64,000 bases of DNA from Bordetella genomosp. 4 (GCF_002261185.1 NZ_NEVQ01000001.1:62001-126000); one strand, 5' to 3'; positions 1-9,574 are shown, numbered from the stretch's first letter. Translations and numbers: made by a program. The notes: generated by a model not told the origin, from the letters alone.

Positions 1-10
1 TATCCGACAT
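1..10 (-). CDS. rplO: 50S ribosomal protein L15, first codons only (gene runs off the left edge)
   Basis: Only the leftward-reading start codon and the codons for Ser and Asp lie in the window (protein begins M-S-D). L15 follows L30 in the spc operon of nearly all proteobacteria, and the gap after rpmD is nine bases. The call therefore rests on gene order, not on sequence. A poorly supported but expected partial gene. Confidence 0.55.
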
Positions 11-19
11 CGTGATTCC

Positions 20-205
20 TTAGGCTTCCGAGACGGAGACAAGATAATCCACTTTACGGATCATCCCGCGCACCTCGGGCGTGTCGACCAGAATGCTGCT
101 GCTGTTCAGACGGCGCAGACCCAGGCCACGAACGGTGTCGCGGTGGGATTGCTTGGTGCCGATGACCGAGCGCACGAGGGTAACTTTGATCTGCTTCTGA
201 GACAT
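20..205 (-). CDS. rpmD: 50S ribosomal protein L30
   Basis: A 61-residue basic protein of normal L30 length. It opens with the conserved beta strand [13 protein letters not shown] and continues with the [13 protein letters not shown] segment that packs against 23S rRNA domain II. The start lies 3 bases downstream of the rpsE stop, so the two genes are probably translationally coupled in the spc operon. Nothing unusual. The identification is secure from sequence and gene order. Confidence 0.96.
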   Translation of the reverse strand: MSQKQIKVTLVRSVIGTKQSHRDTVRGLGLRRLNSSSILVDTPEVRGMIRKVDYLVSVSEA

Positions 206-208
206 GAT

Positions 209-730
209 TTACCCCAGGATCTCTTCGACGGTCTTGCCGCGCTTGGCAGCGACTTCCGACGGCGTCAGGGAAGCGCGCAAACCATTCAGCGTGGCACGGA
301 CCATGTTGTAGGGATTGCTCGAGCCGAGGCTCTTGGCAACAACGTTACGCACACCCATCACTTCGAAGATAGCGCGCATCGGGCCGCCGGCGATCACGCC
401 GGTACCTTCGGCTGCCGGGGAAATCAGCACGGTGGAAGCACCATGCTTGCCCACGACGGTGTGATGCAGCGTGCCGTTCTTCAGCGCAACCTTGAACATG
501 CCGCGACGGGCCTGTTCCATGGCTTTCTGGACGGACACCGGCACTTCACGCGCCTTGCCCTTGCCCATGCCGATACGGCCATCGCCGTCACCCACCACGG
601 TCAGCGCGGCGAAGCTCATGGTGCGACCACCCTTGACCACCTTGCTGACGCGGTTGACCGCGATCATCTTTTCGCGCAGGCCGTCGTCGTTCTCTTTTTC
701 CGCGGCGCCTTTGCCTTGTACTTTAGCCAT
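209..730 (-). CDS. rpsE: 30S ribosomal protein S5
   Basis: A 173-residue protein. The N-terminal double-stranded-RNA-binding fold (about residues 18-85) carries the loop [13 protein letters not shown], which in the family contacts the spectinomycin site and appears wild type. The C-terminal S5 domain includes [14 protein letters not shown] and [12 protein letters not shown]5 acts at the decoding site and the mRNA entry channel. It lies between rplR and rpmD in the spc operon. Confidence 0.98.
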   Translation of the reverse strand: MAKVQGKGAAEKENDDGLREKMIAVNRVSKVVKGGRTMSFAALTVVGDGDGRIGMGKGKAREVPVSVQKAMEQARRGMFKVALKNGTLHHTVVGKHGASTVLISPAAEGTGVIAGGPMRAIFEVMGVRNVVAKSLGSSNPYNMVRATLNGLRASLTPSEVAAKRGKTVEEILG

Positions 731-745
731 TTGACAAATCCTCGC

Positions 746-1111
746 TTAGAACTTCAGACCGGCTTCACGCGCGGCATCGGCCAGCGCTTTCACGCGGCCA
801 TGGTAACGAAAGCCCGAGCGATCGAAAGCGACCAGTTCGATACCGGCAGCCTTTGCCTTTTCGGCTACGCGCTTGCCCACCAGCGTGGCAGCGGCGGTGT
901 TGCCGCCCTGACCGGTTTGGCCGGCCAGTTGCGCACGCACTTCGGGTTCCAGCGTCGAAGCGCTGACCAGCACGCGATCGCCTTCCGGCGAAATGATGTT
1001 GGCGTAGATGTGCAGGTTCGAGCGGAAAATCGAGAGGCGGTGAACGCGCAACTCGGTGATCTTCCGGCGGGTCGGAACCGCACGACGCAAACGGGAAACT
1101 TTTTTGTCCAT
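746..1111 (-). CDS. rplR: 50S ribosomal protein L18
   Basis: A 121-residue protein with a very basic N-terminus ([16 protein letters not shown]) followed by the L18 fold, including [19 protein letters not shown] and the C-terminal [24 protein letters not shown]. In the family L18 carries 5S rRNA into the large subunit with L5 and L25. It sits in the standard order between rplF and rpsE, 21 bases downstream of rplF. Confidence 0.98.
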   Translation of the reverse strand: MDKKVSRLRRAVPTRRKITELRVHRLSIFRSNLHIYANIISPEGDRVLVSASTLEPEVRAQLAGQTGQGGNTAAATLVGKRVAEKAKAAGIELVAFDRSGFRYHGRVKALADAAREAGLKF

Positions 1112-1132
1112 GATTCGTCCTTGCGTGCGCCG

Positions 1133-1666
1133 TTATTTCTTCTTGGTTTCTTTAATGACGACGCGTTCGTCCGCATAGCGCACGCCCTTGCCCTTGTAGG
1201 GTTCGGGTTCGCGATAGGCGCGGATTTCAGCGGCCACTTGACCGACGACTTGCTTGTTGGAGCCCTTGATGACGATTTCCGTCTGGGTGGGGCACTCAGC
1301 CTTGATGCCGGCGGGCAGCTTGTGCACGACGTCGTGCGAGAAGCCCAACTGCAGCTTGACAGCGTCGCCTTGGATCTGGGCACGATAACCCACACCCACC
1401 AGCGTCAGCTTGCGCTCGAAGCCCTTGCTCACGCCAGTCACCATGTTGGCGACCAGGGCGCGCACGGTGCCCGACATGGCGCCAGCATGGCGCGAGTCGT
1501 CAGCAGCGGCGAACGTCAGCTTGCCGTTGTCTTGTGCAATCGTGACATGACCGGTCAGCTCTTGGCTCAAAGTACCCAACGGGCCTTTGACGGTGATCTG
1601 ATCCTGCTGGATGCTGGCTTCAACACCCTTGGGCAGCTCTACCGGATATTTAGCGATACGTGACAT
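1133..1666 (-). CDS. rplF: 50S ribosomal protein L6
   Basis: A 177-residue protein, the usual length. It has two tandem L6 folds (roughly residues 10-82 and 90-165) and the conserved signature segment [14 protein letters not shown] near the C-terminus. L6 binds near the sarcin-ricin loop and the factor-binding region. The start codon is 12 bases from the rpsH stop. The gene ends in a Lys-rich tail (KETKKK), as expected. Confidence 0.98.
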   Translation of the reverse strand: MSRIAKYPVELPKGVEASIQQDQITVKGPLGTLSQELTGHVTIAQDNGKLTFAAADDSRHAGAMSGTVRALVANMVTGVSKGFERKLTLVGVGYRAQIQGDAVKLQLGFSHDVVHKLPAGIKAECPTQTEIVIKGSNKQVVGQVAAEIRAYREPEPYKGKGVRYADERVVIKETKKK

Positions 1667-1678
1667 TAGAATTTCTCC

Positions 1679-2074
1679 TTAGGCCACGTAGCACAGGACT
1701 TCGCCGCCGACGCCGTTTGCACGGGCCTTGCGGTCGGTCATAACGCCGCGCGAGGTCGAAACGATGGCCACGCCCAGGCCGTTCATGACCTGAGGGATAC
1801 TGCTACGGCCCTTGTAGATACGCAGACCAGGGCGCGAGACGCGTTCGATGCGCTCGATAACCGGACGGCCAGCGTAGTACTTCAGGGTGATTTCCAGCTC
1901 AGGCTTAGCCTGCGTACCTTTGACTTCAAAGCCATCGATGTAGCCTTCATCCTGCAGCACAGCGGCAATAGCCGCCTTCAGCTTCGAGGAGGGCATGCTC
2001 ACCGTAACTTTGTCAACTTGCTGCGCATTGCGAATGCGAGTCAGCATATCGGCGATGGGATCGCTCATGCTCAT
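1679..2074 (-). CDS. rpsH: 30S ribosomal protein S8
   Basis: The start is set at [16 protein letters not shown] because AGGAG lies seven bases upstream. This gives 131 residues, the family length; an in-frame extension further upstream is not credible. The C-terminal RNA-binding signature [20 protein letters not shown] is present. S8 organises the 16S central domain. In E. coli it is also the translational repressor of the spc operon, acting at the rplE start; I saw no obvious copy of that target here but cannot exclude one. Confidence 0.97.
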   Translation of the reverse strand: MSMSDPIADMLTRIRNAQQVDKVTVSMPSSKLKAAIAAVLQDEGYIDGFEVKGTQAKPELEITLKYYAGRPVIERIERVSRPGLRIYKGRSSIPQVMNGLGVAIVSTSRGVMTDRKARANGVGGEVLCYVA

Positions 2075-2084
2075 GTTTTTTCTC

Positions 2085-2390
2085 CTACCAGCTGGCCTTG
2101 GTGATGCCGGGGATTTCACCCTTCATCGCCATTTCACGCAGTTTGTGGCGGGTCAGCCCAAACTTGCGGAAGACACCACGCGGACGACCCGTGACGACGC
2201 AGCGGTTACGCTGGCGAGTCGGGTTGGCATTGCGCGGCAGTTGTTGCAGCTTCAGCCGAGCTTGGTAACGTTCTTCGTCGGTCTTCGACTGGTCGTCGAT
2301 GATCGCTTTCAATTCGGCGCGGCGAGCGGCGAACTTGTCAGCCAGCTTGGCGCGCTTGATATCGCGATTGATGAGGGAAAGTTTAGCCAC
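2085..2390 (-). CDS. rpsN: 30S ribosomal protein S14, zinc-independent type
   Basis: A 101-residue S14 of the long, cysteine-poor (C-minus) form. The zinc-ribbon motif of short S14 proteins is absent, and the long insertion around [20 protein letters not shown] is present. The conserved core [19 protein letters not shown] is intact. S14 belongs to the head of the 30S subunit. The protein does not require zinc. The gene lies 12 bases downstream of rplE. Confidence 0.97.
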   Translation of the reverse strand: MAKLSLINRDIKRAKLADKFAARRAELKAIIDDQSKTDEERYQARLKLQQLPRNANPTRQRNRCVVTGRPRGVFRKFGLTRHKLREMAMKGEIPGITKASW

Positions 2391-2402
2391 GTCATCAGCC
2401 CC

Positions 2403-2942
2403 TTAGTTACGGAACGGGAAGCTGAAGGCGGTCAACAGTGCCTTGGCTTCATCGTCGGTCTTGGCGGTGGTGGTGATGCTGATGTTCAGCCCACGCAGCG
2501 CGTCGATCTTGTCGTACTCGATTTCGGGGAAAATGATCTGCTCTTTCACCCCGATGTTGTAATTGCCGCGACCGTCGAATGCACGACCGGAAATACCGCG
2601 GAAGTCGCGCACGCGAGGCAACGCAACCGCCACCAGGCGATCCAGGAATTCGTACATACGCTGGCCACGCAACGTCACCATGCAACCGATCGGGTAGTTT
2701 TCGCGGATCTTGAAACCAGCGATAGCCTTACGGGTTTTGGTGATGACGGGCTTTTGGCCGGCGATCTTCGTGAGGTCAGCAACAGCGTGCTCGATGACCT
2801 TTTTGTCAGCAACCGCTTCCGAAACACCCATGTTCAGGGTGACCTTGGTGATGCGCGGCACTTCCATTTGGCTCTTGTAGCCAAACTTTTCTTTCAGGTC
2901 AGGAGCAACTTTGCTCTTGTAGAGTTCTTGCAAACGAGACAT
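2403..2942 (-). CDS. rplE: 50S ribosomal protein L5
   Basis: A 179-residue protein of normal length. It begins [20 protein letters not shown] and carries the family segments [20 protein letters not shown] and [21 protein letters not shown]5 binds 5S rRNA and forms an intersubunit bridge with S13. It is 12 bases downstream of rplX and starts from ATG within the compact spc operon. Confidence 0.98.
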   Translation of the reverse strand: MSRLQELYKSKVAPDLKEKFGYKSQMEVPRITKVTLNMGVSEAVADKKVIEHAVADLTKIAGQKPVITKTRKAIAGFKIRENYPIGCMVTLRGQRMYEFLDRLVAVALPRVRDFRGISGRAFDGRGNYNIGVKEQIIFPEIEYDKIDALRGLNISITTTAKTDDEAKALLTAFSFPFRN

Positions 2943-2954
2943 GTCTGTCGCCCC

Positions 2955-3275
2955 TTACGCCTTGGCGCCGACAACGGCACCATTGGAACGGAACACGCGG
3001 ACCTTGCGGCCGTCGACTTCTTTCACGCCGACGCGATCGCCCTTGCCGGTGGCCGGGTTAAACAGCGCCACGTTGGAAATATGGATCGGCAAGGTCTTTT
3101 CGACGATACCGCCAGGGTTGTTGGCCATAGGATTGGCCTTGACGTGCTTTTTGACGACATTGACGCCTTCGACCAGAACGTGGTCGGCATCAACACGAGC
3201 CAGCACGGTGCCACGACGCTTTCTGTCGCGGCCGGTCAGGACGATGACTTCGTCGCCTTTACGGATGTTGTTCAT
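2955..3275 (-). CDS. rplX: 50S ribosomal protein L24
   Basis: A 106-residue protein with an N-terminal KOW motif (about residues 4-35: [19 protein letters not shown]) and the continuation [17 protein letters not shown]24 is an assembly initiator of the large subunit. The gene follows rplN by 10 bases and precedes rplE by 12. Confidence 0.97.
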   Translation of the reverse strand: MNNIRKGDEVIVLTGRDRKRRGTVLARVDADHVLVEGVNVVKKHVKANPMANNPGGIVEKTLPIHISNVALFNPATGKGDRVGVKEVDGRKVRVFRSNGAVVGAKA

Positions 3276-3285
3276 CGTGGGCTCC

Positions 3286-3654
3286 TTACAGCACTTCGGG
3301 GGCCAACGACACGATCTTCATGAAACGCTCGGTACGCAATTCACGCGTAACGGGTCCGAAGATGCGGGTGCCGATGGGCTCCAGCTTGGCATTGAGCAAC
3401 ACGGCGGCATTGCCACCGAAGCGGATCAGCGAACCGTCTTTGCGGCGCACACCCTTGGCGGTGCGAACCACCACGGCGTTGTAAATTTCGCCTTTTTTGA
3501 CGCGCCCGCGCGGAGCCGCATCTTTGACGCTCACCTTGATGATGTCGCCGATACCGGCATAACGGCGCTTGGAGCCACCGAGCACCTTGATGCACATAAC
3601 AGCGCGCGCACCGGTGTTATCGGCCACGTCCAGCGTGGTCTGCATTTGGATCAT
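3286..3654 (-). CDS. rplN: 50S ribosomal protein L14, first gene of the spc operon
   Basis: A 122-residue protein beginning [20 protein letters not shown], with the family hallmarks [20 protein letters not shown] and [12 protein letters not shown]14 lies at the subunit interface. It is preceded by about 400 bases without a gene. These hold a terminator for the upstream S10 operon and a sigma-70-type promoter, so this is probably the first gene of its own transcript, as in E. coli. Confidence 0.98.
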
Positions 3655-3886
3655 GATTTTTCCTGTTCCAACTTAACTGGAATTACGATTTCCCGACCAG
3701 GGGATAGCGCGATTCCTGCCAGTTTTGGTCCCGTCAGGTCCGCCGAACGCCTCGAAGACATCTTCAAAGCACTGCAACGACCCTGGGTTGAAATCCTGCG
3801 GATACTTTCCCCGGTACCCTTATCGGCCTACCTCAGCCATCAGGCTGTAGCGCATCGCCGGTACAGGCAACTCGGGAAAGTCTGTA

Positions 3887-3915
3887 ATTCTAGCTCGCGC
3901 CCTGGATGGATGCAA
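3887..3915 (-). promoter_or_regulatory. Sigma-70-type promoter of the spc operon
   Basis: Read leftward, TTGCAT is followed after exactly 17 bases by TAGAAT. It lies in the 398-base gene-free interval between rpsQ and rplN. Transcription would start near 3880 and leave a leader of about 225 bases before rplN. The position matches the E. coli spc promoter. Apart from this promoter, the terminator and a second imperfect hairpin just after rpsQ, I see nothing in the interval. Confidence 0.7.
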
Positions 3916-3957
3916 GCCTTGTGTGTAAAAAGTGTGCAATACGGCCACACCACCAGC

Positions 3958-3997
3958 AAAAAAGCGGCAAGGACAAACTGCATCCCCACCGCTTTTT
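3958..3997 (-). terminator. Intrinsic terminator of the S10 operon
   Basis: A perfect 9-bp stem (AAAAAGCGG with CCGCTTTTT) encloses about 21 bases, and the leftward transcript ends in a run of six T. It lies about 56 bases past the rpsQ stop and upstream of the spc promoter. The loop is long, so termination may be partial. Confidence 0.65.
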
Positions 3998-4052
3998 CCC
4001 AAGAAGGCAGACAGTGGAAATTTTCCGACTGCCGCCTGCCTGGCTTGCATCA

Positions 4053-4334
4053 TTAGATGATGCGGACTGCTTCGATCAAGCGCACCACGCTCCAGGACTT
4101 CGAGCGGGAGATCGGACGACCTTCAGCGATTTCGACGGTGTCGCCTTCGTTGTACTGGTTCGACTCGTCGTGTGCTTTGTATTTAGCAGAGCGCATGACG
4201 ATCTTGCCGTAGATGGGGTGCTTGACGCGGCGTTCGACCAGAACGACGACCGTCTTGTCCATCTTGTTGCTGACGACCTTGCCGACCAGCGTACGCTGGC
4301 GCTTGGCGACTTGAGTGGTTTGAGTTTCGCTCAT
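4053..4334 (-). CDS. rpsQ: 30S ribosomal protein S17, last gene of the S10 operon
   Basis: A 93-residue OB-fold protein with the conserved core [19 protein letters not shown]-like strands followed by [13 protein letters not shown] and the [19 protein letters not shown] segment. S17 is a primary 16S-binding protein of the 30S body. It starts 2 bases after the rpmC stop. The next gene in the operon order (rplN) is about 400 bases away behind a terminator. Confidence 0.97.
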   Translation of the reverse strand: MSETQTTQVAKRQRTLVGKVVSNKMDKTVVVLVERRVKHPIYGKIVMRSAKYKAHDESNQYNEGDTVEIAEGRPISRSKSWSVVRLIEAVRII

Positions 4335-4336
4335 GA

Positions 4337-4528
4337 TTATTTCCCTGCCTTCTCGGTCAGCAAGGTACGAACACGAGCGATGTCGCGACGTACATTGCGC
4401 AGCTGGGTGGTATTGCCAAGCTGCTGCGTGGCTTTCTGCATACGCAGACCGAATTGTGCCTTCAGCAGGCTCTCGAGCTCGGTAGTGAGCTCGGCGGCGT
4501 CTTTCGAACGGAGTTCGCTAGCTTTCAT
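4337..4528 (-). CDS. rpmC: 50S ribosomal protein L29
   Basis: A 63-residue two-helix protein starting [14 protein letters not shown], which is the family start and length. A longer in-frame reading beginning upstream overlaps rplP and is rejected. L29 sits at the polypeptide exit and contributes to the docking site for trigger factor and SRP. It is closely packed between rplP and rpsQ. Confidence 0.96.
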   Translation of the reverse strand: MKASELRSKDAAELTTELESLLKAQFGLRMQKATQQLGNTTQLRNVRRDIARVRTLLTEKAGK

Positions 4529-4538
4529 TGTGTACTCC

Positions 4539-4955
4539 TTAAGCACCGATATGACGCGCGACGAACGTGGTCGAGATCGGCAGCTTGGCAGCGGCCAGGC
4601 GGAACGCCTCGCGCGCCAGCTCTTCGCTGACCCCTTCCATTTCGTAGAGCACCTTGCCGGGTTGGATCTCGGCGACCCAGTACTCCGGGTTACCTTTACC
4701 ATTACCCATCCGGACTTCGGCAGGCTTTTGCGAGATCGGCTTATCCGGGAAAATACGAATCCAGATACGGCCGCCACGCTTGATGTGACGGTTGATAGCA
4801 CGACGAGCGGCTTCGATCTGACGGGCGGTCAGACGGCCACGGCCGGTGGCCTTCAGACCGAACTCGCCGAACGACACATGCGTGCCGCGCGTGGCCAGAC
4901 CGGTGTTGCGGCCCTTCTGCTCTTTGCGATACTTTCTGCGAGAGGGTTGCAGCAT
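4539..4955 (-). CDS. rplP: 50S ribosomal protein L16
   Basis: A 138-residue protein beginning [16 protein letters not shown], with the signature segments [18 protein letters not shown] and [17 protein letters not shown]16 contacts the A-site tRNA and the peptidyl-transferase region. It starts only 2 bases after rpsC ends. Length and sequence are ordinary for betaproteobacteria. Confidence 0.98.
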   Translation of the reverse strand: MLQPSRRKYRKEQKGRNTGLATRGTHVSFGEFGLKATGRGRLTARQIEAARRAINRHIKRGGRIWIRIFPDKPISQKPAEVRMGNGKGNPEYWVAEIQPGKVLYEMEGVSEELAREAFRLAAAKLPISTTFVARHIGA

Positions 4956-4957
4956 GG

Positions 4958-5749
4958 TTATTCTCCTTCAGGAGCCGGAGCCGCATCCGCCTTGCGGGGA
5001 CCACGGCCACGACCACCCGGACGACCCGGACGATCGCCACCAGGACGATCGCCACGCGGCGCGCGACGCGGACGGCGCTCTTCTTCACGCGGGGCTGCGG
5101 TTTCCGGCGGCAATTCGCCGTTGGCCAGCATGTCGCCCTTATAGACCCAGACCTTGATGCCGATCACACCGTAGGTGGTGTGGGCTTCGGAGGTGCCGTA
5201 GTCGATATTGGCTTTCAGCGTGTGCAGCGGCACACGGCCTTCGCGGTACCACTCGGTGCGAGCGATTTCGATACCGTTCAGACGGCCCGAGCTCATGATC
5301 TTGATGCCTTGGGCGCCCAAACGCATGGCGTTTTGCATGGCGCGCTTCATGGCACGGCGGAACATGATGCGCTTTTCGAGCTGTTGCGAGATCGAATCAG
5401 CGATCAGCTGAGCGTCGGTTTCCGGCTTGCGGATTTCCTCGATGTTGACGTGCACAGGCACGCCCATCAGACGCTGCAGATCAGCCTTCAGGCTTTCGAT
5501 GTCCTCGCCGCGCTTGCCGATCACCACACCCGGACGAGCCGAGTAAACGGTGATGCGGGCGTTCTTGGCAGGACGCTCGATGATGACGCGACCAACAGAA
5601 GCGCTTTTCAGCTTTTTCTTCAGGTATTCGCGGACGCGGATGTCTTCAGCCAGCATGCTGCCGAAAGCTTTGTCGTCTGCGAACCAACGCGAAGACCAAT
5701 TACGGGTGACCGCGAGACGGAACCCAGTGGGGTGAATTTTCTGACCCAT
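4958..5749 (-). CDS. rpsC: 30S ribosomal protein S3 with an arginine/glycine-rich tail
   Basis: A 263-residue protein, about 30 longer than E. coli S3. The KH domain (about residues 40-110) contains [11 protein letters not shown], and the C-terminal S3 domain (about 120-205) ends around [12 protein letters not shown]. From about residue 215 on the protein is low-complexity, rich in Arg, Gly, Pro and Asp (repeated GDRPG units). S3 forms the mRNA entry helicase with S4 and S5. Such tails occur in betaproteobacterial S3 proteins; their role is not clear to me. Confidence 0.97.
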   Translation of the reverse strand: MGQKIHPTGFRLAVTRNWSSRWFADDKAFGSMLAEDIRVREYLKKKLKSASVGRVIIERPAKNARITVYSARPGVVIGKRGEDIESLKADLQRLMGVPVHVNIEEIRKPETDAQLIADSISQQLEKRIMFRRAMKRAMQNAMRLGAQGIKIMSSGRLNGIEIARTEWYREGRVPLHTLKANIDYGTSEAHTTYGVIGIKVWVYKGDMLANGELPPETAAPREEERRPRRAPRGDRPGGDRPGRPGGRGRGPRKADAAPAPEGE

Positions 5750-5758
5750 CGTGACTCC

Positions 5759-6088
5759 TTAGGCTCCGACCTTGACCGTGATATGGCAGGTCTGCTTCTC
5801 GATGCGGTTACCGCGGCCCTTGGCACGAGCCGAGAAACGCTTCATCGATTGCGCCTTGTCGACGAAAATCGTGGTGACTTTCAATTCGTCGATATCAGCG
5901 CCGTCGTTGTGTTCGGCATTGGCGATAGCGGACTCGACAGCCTTTTTCAGGATGCCAGCGGCTTTCTTGGGGGAAAAGGTGAGGATATTCAGCGCCTGAG
6001 CCACCGACTTGCCGCGGATCAAGTCCGCAACCAGACGGGTTTTCTGGGCCGAGATGTGAACCCCACGGATAATGGCAGTAGTTTCCAT
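5759..6088 (-). CDS. rplV: 50S ribosomal protein L22
   Basis: A 109-residue protein whose globular part begins [18 protein letters not shown] and whose C-terminal beta hairpin ([18 protein letters not shown]) lines the exit tunnel. Macrolide-resistance changes in other bacteria map to that hairpin, and here it looks wild type. It follows rpsS by 3 bases and precedes rpsC by 9. Confidence 0.98.
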   Translation of the reverse strand: METTAIIRGVHISAQKTRLVADLIRGKSVAQALNILTFSPKKAAGILKKAVESAIANAEHNDGADIDELKVTTIFVDKAQSMKRFSARAKGRGNRIEKQTCHITVKVGA

Positions 6089-6091
6089 CGC

Positions 6092-6367
6092 TTACCTCTT
6101 CGCCTTCTTGTCCGCTGCGTGGCCCTTGAACGTACGGGTCAGCGCGAACTCGCCGAGCTTGTGACCGACCATGTTCTCGTTGATATAAACGGGAACGTGC
6201 TGGCGACCGTTGTGCACCGCGATCGTGAGACCGATGAACTCGGGCAGGATCGTGGAACGGCGCGACCAGGTCTTGATCGGCTTCTTGTCTTTGCCCGCGA
6301 CAGCCTTGTCCACCTTGTTGATGAGGTGGGCGTCGACAAACGGGCCTTTCTTGATCGAACGTGACAT
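6092..6367 (-). CDS. rpsS: 30S ribosomal protein S19
   Basis: A 91-residue protein beginning [15 protein letters not shown], with the family signature [20 protein letters not shown] and the tail [17 protein letters not shown]19 lies in the 30S head and bridges to the large subunit. The order rplB-rpsS-rplV is standard, and spacing to both neighbours is short. Confidence 0.98.
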   Translation of the reverse strand: MSRSIKKGPFVDAHLINKVDKAVAGKDKKPIKTWSRRSTILPEFIGLTIAVHNGRQHVPVYINENMVGHKLGEFALTRTFKGHAADKKAKR

Positions 6368-6379
6368 AGTGTTCGCCTC

Positions 6380-7207
6380 TTACTTGCGCTTGCGCCGTTG
6401 GACGATCATATTGTTCGTCCGCTTGTTGCGACGGGTCTTGAAACCCTTCGAGGGCGTGCCCCACGGGCTGACCGGTTCGCGTGCTTCGCCGGTACGGCCT
6501 TCGCCGCCACCGTGCGGGTGATCGACCGGGTTCATGGCAACACCACGAACCGTCGGACGCACACCGCGCCAACGCATTGCACCGGCCTTGCCGATTTGGC
6601 GCAGGCTGTGTTCTTCGTTACCGACTTCACCGATGGTGGCACGGCACTCAATGTGAACGCGACGGACTTCGCCCGAACGCAGACGCACTTGAGCGTAGGT
6701 GCCTTCACGGGCCAACAACACCGCCGATGCGCCAGCCGAACGCGCCATTTGGGCGCCCTTGCCGGGGATCATTTCGATGCAGTGGATCGTGGTACCCACG
6801 GGGATGTTACGGATGGGCAGCGTGTTACCAGCACGGATCGGGGCTTCGATACCCGAAACCAGCGTGGCACCCACTTCCAGACCGCGCGGCGCAATGATGT
6901 AGCGACGCTCGCCGTCGGCGTAGCACAGCAAAGCAATGTGCGCCGTACGGTTGGGGTCGTACTCGAGGCGTTCGACCTTGGCCGGAATGCCATCTTTGTT
7001 GCGACGGAAGTCGACGATACGGTAGTGCTGCTTGTGACCACCGCCACGATGACGGATCGTGATGTGACCGTTGTTGTTACGGCCGGAACCACGGGTCTTC
7101 TTTTCGAGCAGCGCAGCGTGCGGCGCGCCTTTGTGCAGGTTCGGGCTGACAACCTTCACCATGCCACGGCGGCCTGCCGAGGTCGGTTTTACTTTGACGA
7201 GGGCCAT
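6380..7207 (-). CDS. rplB: 50S ribosomal protein L2
   Basis: A 275-residue protein of normal length. It contains the N-terminal RNA-binding segment [20 protein letters not shown] and the C-terminal hallmark [19 protein letters not shown], which includes the histidine implicated in peptidyl-transferase function. It abuts rplW with no intergenic base. Secure identification. Confidence 0.99.
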   Translation of the reverse strand: MALVKVKPTSAGRRGMVKVVSPNLHKGAPHAALLEKKTRGSGRNNNGHITIRHRGGGHKQHYRIVDFRRNKDGIPAKVERLEYDPNRTAHIALLCYADGERRYIIAPRGLEVGATLVSGIEAPIRAGNTLPIRNIPVGTTIHCIEMIPGKGAQMARSAGASAVLLAREGTYAQVRLRSGEVRRVHIECRATIGEVGNEEHSLRQIGKAGAMRWRGVRPTVRGVAMNPVDHPHGGGEGRTGEAREPVSPWGTPSKGFKTRRNKRTNNMIVQRRKRK

Positions 7208-7504
7208 TTACTTCACCTCCGCAAAGTCGATTTCCTGGCCTTCTTTGAGCGCAACATAAGCCTTGCGCTCGGTGCGACGACGGCCCATGAAACGGCCAAA
7301 GCGCTTGACTTTGCCCTTACGGTTGAGGACCTGCACGGACTCGACCTGCACCTTGAACAGCAGTTCGACGGCAGCCTTGATTTCCGGTTTGGTAGCGTCA
7401 GCCACGACACGGAAAGCGACTTGCTGATTTTTTTCGGCGACGAAGGTGGCCTTTTCGGTCACCACCGGAGCCAAGATGACTTGCATCAAGCGTTCGGCGT
7501 TCAT
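7208..7504 (-). CDS. rplW: 50S ribosomal protein L23
   Basis: A 98-residue protein beginning [19 protein letters not shown], with the conserved [16 protein letters not shown] segment. L23 surrounds the tunnel exit and docks trigger factor, SRP and SecA. Its start overlaps the rplD stop by 4 bases, indicating translational coupling. Confidence 0.97.
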   Translation of the reverse strand: MNAERLMQVILAPVVTEKATFVAEKNQQVAFRVVADATKPEIKAAVELLFKVQVESVQVLNRKGKVKRFGRFMGRRRTERKAYVALKEGQEIDFAEVK

Positions 7505-8118
7505 CCCAGCATCTCCTCGAGTTGAGCGATGGCCGGCTTGGTGATCAGCACTTTCTTGTAGTGGATCAGCGACAACGGATCGGCATAACGGGGCTCGACC
7601 ACGGCAACATGCGGCAGGTTGCGGGTGGCGAGGTAAACATTTTCATCAACGTTGTCCGTGATGATCAACACCGAATCCAGGCCCAGGGTCTTCAGCTTGG
7701 ACACTGCAACCTTGGTCTTGGGGGATTCGAGGTCGAACGTGTCGACAACAGCGATGCGGTCTTCGCGAGCCAACTGGGACAGGATCGAACGGATACCCGC
7801 GCGATACATCTTCTTGTTGACTTTTTGGCTGAAGTTTTCTTCAGGCGAATTCGGGAAGGTGCGACCACCCCCACGCCACAACGGCGACGAGGTCATACCA
7901 GCGCGAGCGCGGCCGGTACCCTTTTGACGCCAGGGCTTCTTGGTGGTGTGCTTGACTTCGGCACGGTCTTTCTGAGCACGGTTACCGCTGCGAGCGTTGG
8001 CCTGGTAGGCCACGACGACTTGGTGAACCAGCGCTTCGTTGAAATCGCGACCGAAAATGGTGTCAGGCGCGCTAAACGTCGCGGCTTCACCTTGGTCATT
8101 CAGGAGCTTGAGATCCAT
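7501..8118 (-). CDS. rplD: 50S ribosomal protein L4
   Basis: A 205-residue protein. The tunnel-lining loop [20 protein letters not shown] and the following RGGGRTFPN are present. In gammaproteobacteria L4 also represses the S10 operon through the leader upstream of rpsJ. Here rpsJ is separated from rplC by a terminator, so that circuit, if it exists, would have to act differently; this is inference. The gene overlaps rplW by 4 bases. Confidence 0.98.
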   Translation of the reverse strand: MDLKLLNDQGEAATFSAPDTIFGRDFNEALVHQVVVAYQANARSGNRAQKDRAEVKHTTKKPWRQKGTGRARAGMTSSPLWRGGGRTFPNSPEENFSQKVNKKMYRAGIRSILSQLAREDRIAVVDTFDLESPKTKVAVSKLKTLGLDSVLIITDNVDENVYLATRNLPHVAVVEPRYADPLSLIHYKKVLITKPAIAQLEEMLG

Positions 8119-8123
8119 GTTGC

Positions 8124-8813
8124 TTACGCCCCCTTCTTGGCCGGCGCCTTGATGGCCGGACGCACGACGACATCGCCGCCAGCGTGGCCGGGGACAGCGC
8201 CCTTGACCAACAGCAGACCGCGTTCGGCGTCAACACGCACGACGTCGAGGTTTTGAACGGTACGGGTAACATCACCCAAGTGACCAGACATGCGCTTACC
8301 CGGGAAAATACGGCCCGGATCTTGTGCCTGACCGATCGAGCCCGGAACACGGTGCGAACGGGAGTTACCGTGCGACGCGCGTTGCGAACCGAAGTTGTGG
8401 CGCTTGATCGTACCGGCGAAACCCTTACCGATCGTGGTACCCGTGACATCGACTTGCTGGCCGGCTTCGAAAACCGATTCCACAGCGATGACGGCGCCCG
8501 GCGTGAACTCGGCCAGACGGGCCGGATCCAGACGGAACTCTTTCAGGATGCTGCCGGCCTCGGTGCCAGCTTTGGCGTAGTGACCAGTTTGAGGCTGGGC
8601 AACACGCGAGGCACGACGGGTGCCATAAGCCACTTGGACTGCGGCGTAGCCGTCAGCTTCCAGAGACTTGATCTGGGTCACACGGTTGTTCGACACGTCC
8701 AGCACGGTCACCGGGATGGATTCACCTTCCTCGGTAAAAATGCGGGTCATGCCGACCTTGCGACCCACCAGACCCAACCGATGCGCGGCGGGCGTGGGCG
8801 TCGAATTCGACAT
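8124..8813 (-). CDS. rplC: 50S ribosomal protein L3
   Basis: The start is placed at [20 protein letters not shown] because GGAG stands six bases upstream of that ATG. This gives 229 residues; longer in-frame readings are not needed. The family segments [20 protein letters not shown] and [20 protein letters not shown] are present. L3 initiates large-subunit assembly. It is the first gene after a 381-base gap that separates it from rpsJ, so it probably begins a separate transcript. Confidence 0.97.
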   Translation of the reverse strand: MSNSTPTPAAHRLGLVGRKVGMTRIFTEEGESIPVTVLDVSNNRVTQIKSLEADGYAAVQVAYGTRRASRVAQPQTGHYAKAGTEAGSILKEFRLDPARLAEFTPGAVIAVESVFEAGQQVDVTGTTIGKGFAGTIKRHNFGSQRASHGNSRSHRVPGSIGQAQDPGRIFPGKRMSGHLGDVTRTVQNLDVVRVDAERGLLLVKGAVPGHAGGDVVVRPAIKAPAKKGA

Positions 8814-8980
8814 TGTTTTCTCCATTCCCGACTGCGATTGGTCGGGGCTAATCAGGCGAAAGGTAAAGGCTTTCACCCTACAGGGCCAAGTAACCAAAAC
8901 CGCTTGCTTTACTACTGCGCTATTGCTACTGCACTAGCATGCGGCCAGGGTTGCTGTTGCCACAAAATGGCAAGCTTGGC

Positions 8981-9010
8981 ATGTTAGCATGATTTTTCCT
9001 GACAGCACAA
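8981..9010 (-). promoter_or_regulatory. Probable promoter for rplC and the rest of the S10 operon
   Basis: Read leftward, TTGTGC is followed after 18 bases by TAACAT, which is preceded by TGC so that it resembles an extended -10. It sits in the 381-base interval between rpsJ and rplC, downstream of the rpsJ terminator, and would leave a leader of roughly 165 bases. The interval contains no credible gene. Confidence 0.5.
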
Positions 9011-9110
9011 GTAGTTAGGCGTAGGCAGCTGTGGAATTAGGCGGACGGATGCCGCGTATATGCAACACAAAATTTGCCGAATACGCCTCAGGCGGCAGGC
9101 GACGCCCAAA

Positions 9111-9141
9111 AGAAAAAAGCCACACTCTCGACGAATGTGGC
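9111..9141 (-). terminator. Intrinsic terminator after rpsJ
   Basis: In the leftward transcript a GCCACA/TGTGGC stem with an 11-base loop is followed directly by TTTTTTCTTTT. Two further small hairpins stand just upstream (arms TGCCAGG/CCTGGCA at 9151-9171, and GCCCTATAGGGC near 9175). It lies about 55 bases beyond rpsJ and separates it from rplC. Confidence 0.75.
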
Positions 9142-9194
9142 CATTTTCAATGCCAGGCAGAAGACCTGGCACAAGCCCTATAGGGCCATACAGC

Positions 9195-9506
9195 TTATTG
9201 CAGTGCGATTTCCACGTCGACGCCAGCCGGCAGATCCAGGCGCATCAAAGCGTCCACGGTCTTGTCGGTGGGATCCACGATGTCCATCAAGCGCTGATGA
9301 GTACGGATTTCGAACTGATCGCGCGACGACTTGTTCACGTGAGGCGAACGCAGCACGTCGTAACGACGGATACGCGTGGGCAGGGGCACCGGACCACGAA
9401 CCACAGCGCCAGTGCGCTTGGCGGTGTCAACGATCTCGGCGGCAGACTGATCGATCAGCTTGTAATCAAAGGCTTTCAAGCGGATGCGGATCTTCTGGTT
9501 TTTCAT
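9195..9506 (-). CDS. rpsJ: 30S ribosomal protein S10 (NusE)
   Basis: A 103-residue protein beginning [20 protein letters not shown], with the family signature [20 protein letters not shown] and [20 protein letters not shown]. It is both a 30S head protein and the NusE antitermination partner of NusB and NusG. It lies downstream of tuf behind a moderate hairpin and is cut off from rplC by a terminator, so it may be expressed mainly as the last gene of the str-tuf transcript. The start has AGGA nearby. Confidence 0.98.
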   Translation of the reverse strand: MKNQKIRIRLKAFDYKLIDQSAAEIVDTAKRTGAVVRGPVPLPTRIRRYDVLRSPHVNKSSRDQFEIRTHQRLMDIVDPTDKTVDALMRLDLPAGVDVEIALQ

Positions 9507-9523
9507 GGTGTTTCCTAAAGAAC

Positions 9524-9560
9524 GAAAAGCGAAGGCAGCTCAGAGGATACTGCCTTCGCT
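9524..9560 (-). terminator. Hairpin between tuf and rpsJ, probable attenuator
   Basis: An 11-bp perfect stem (AGCGAAGGCAG with CTGCCTTCGCT) is followed in the leftward transcript by TTTTCGTT. The U-tract is short and interrupted, so partial termination after tuf is more likely than a full stop. Confidence 0.5.
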
Positions 9561-9574
9561 GGTGGGGGGTCGCC

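Noticed and set aside
143-1663. 506-codon plus-strand frame across rpsE, rplR and rplF
   Set aside because: Antisense shadow spanning three conserved ribosomal genes, no motif and no ribosome-binding site.
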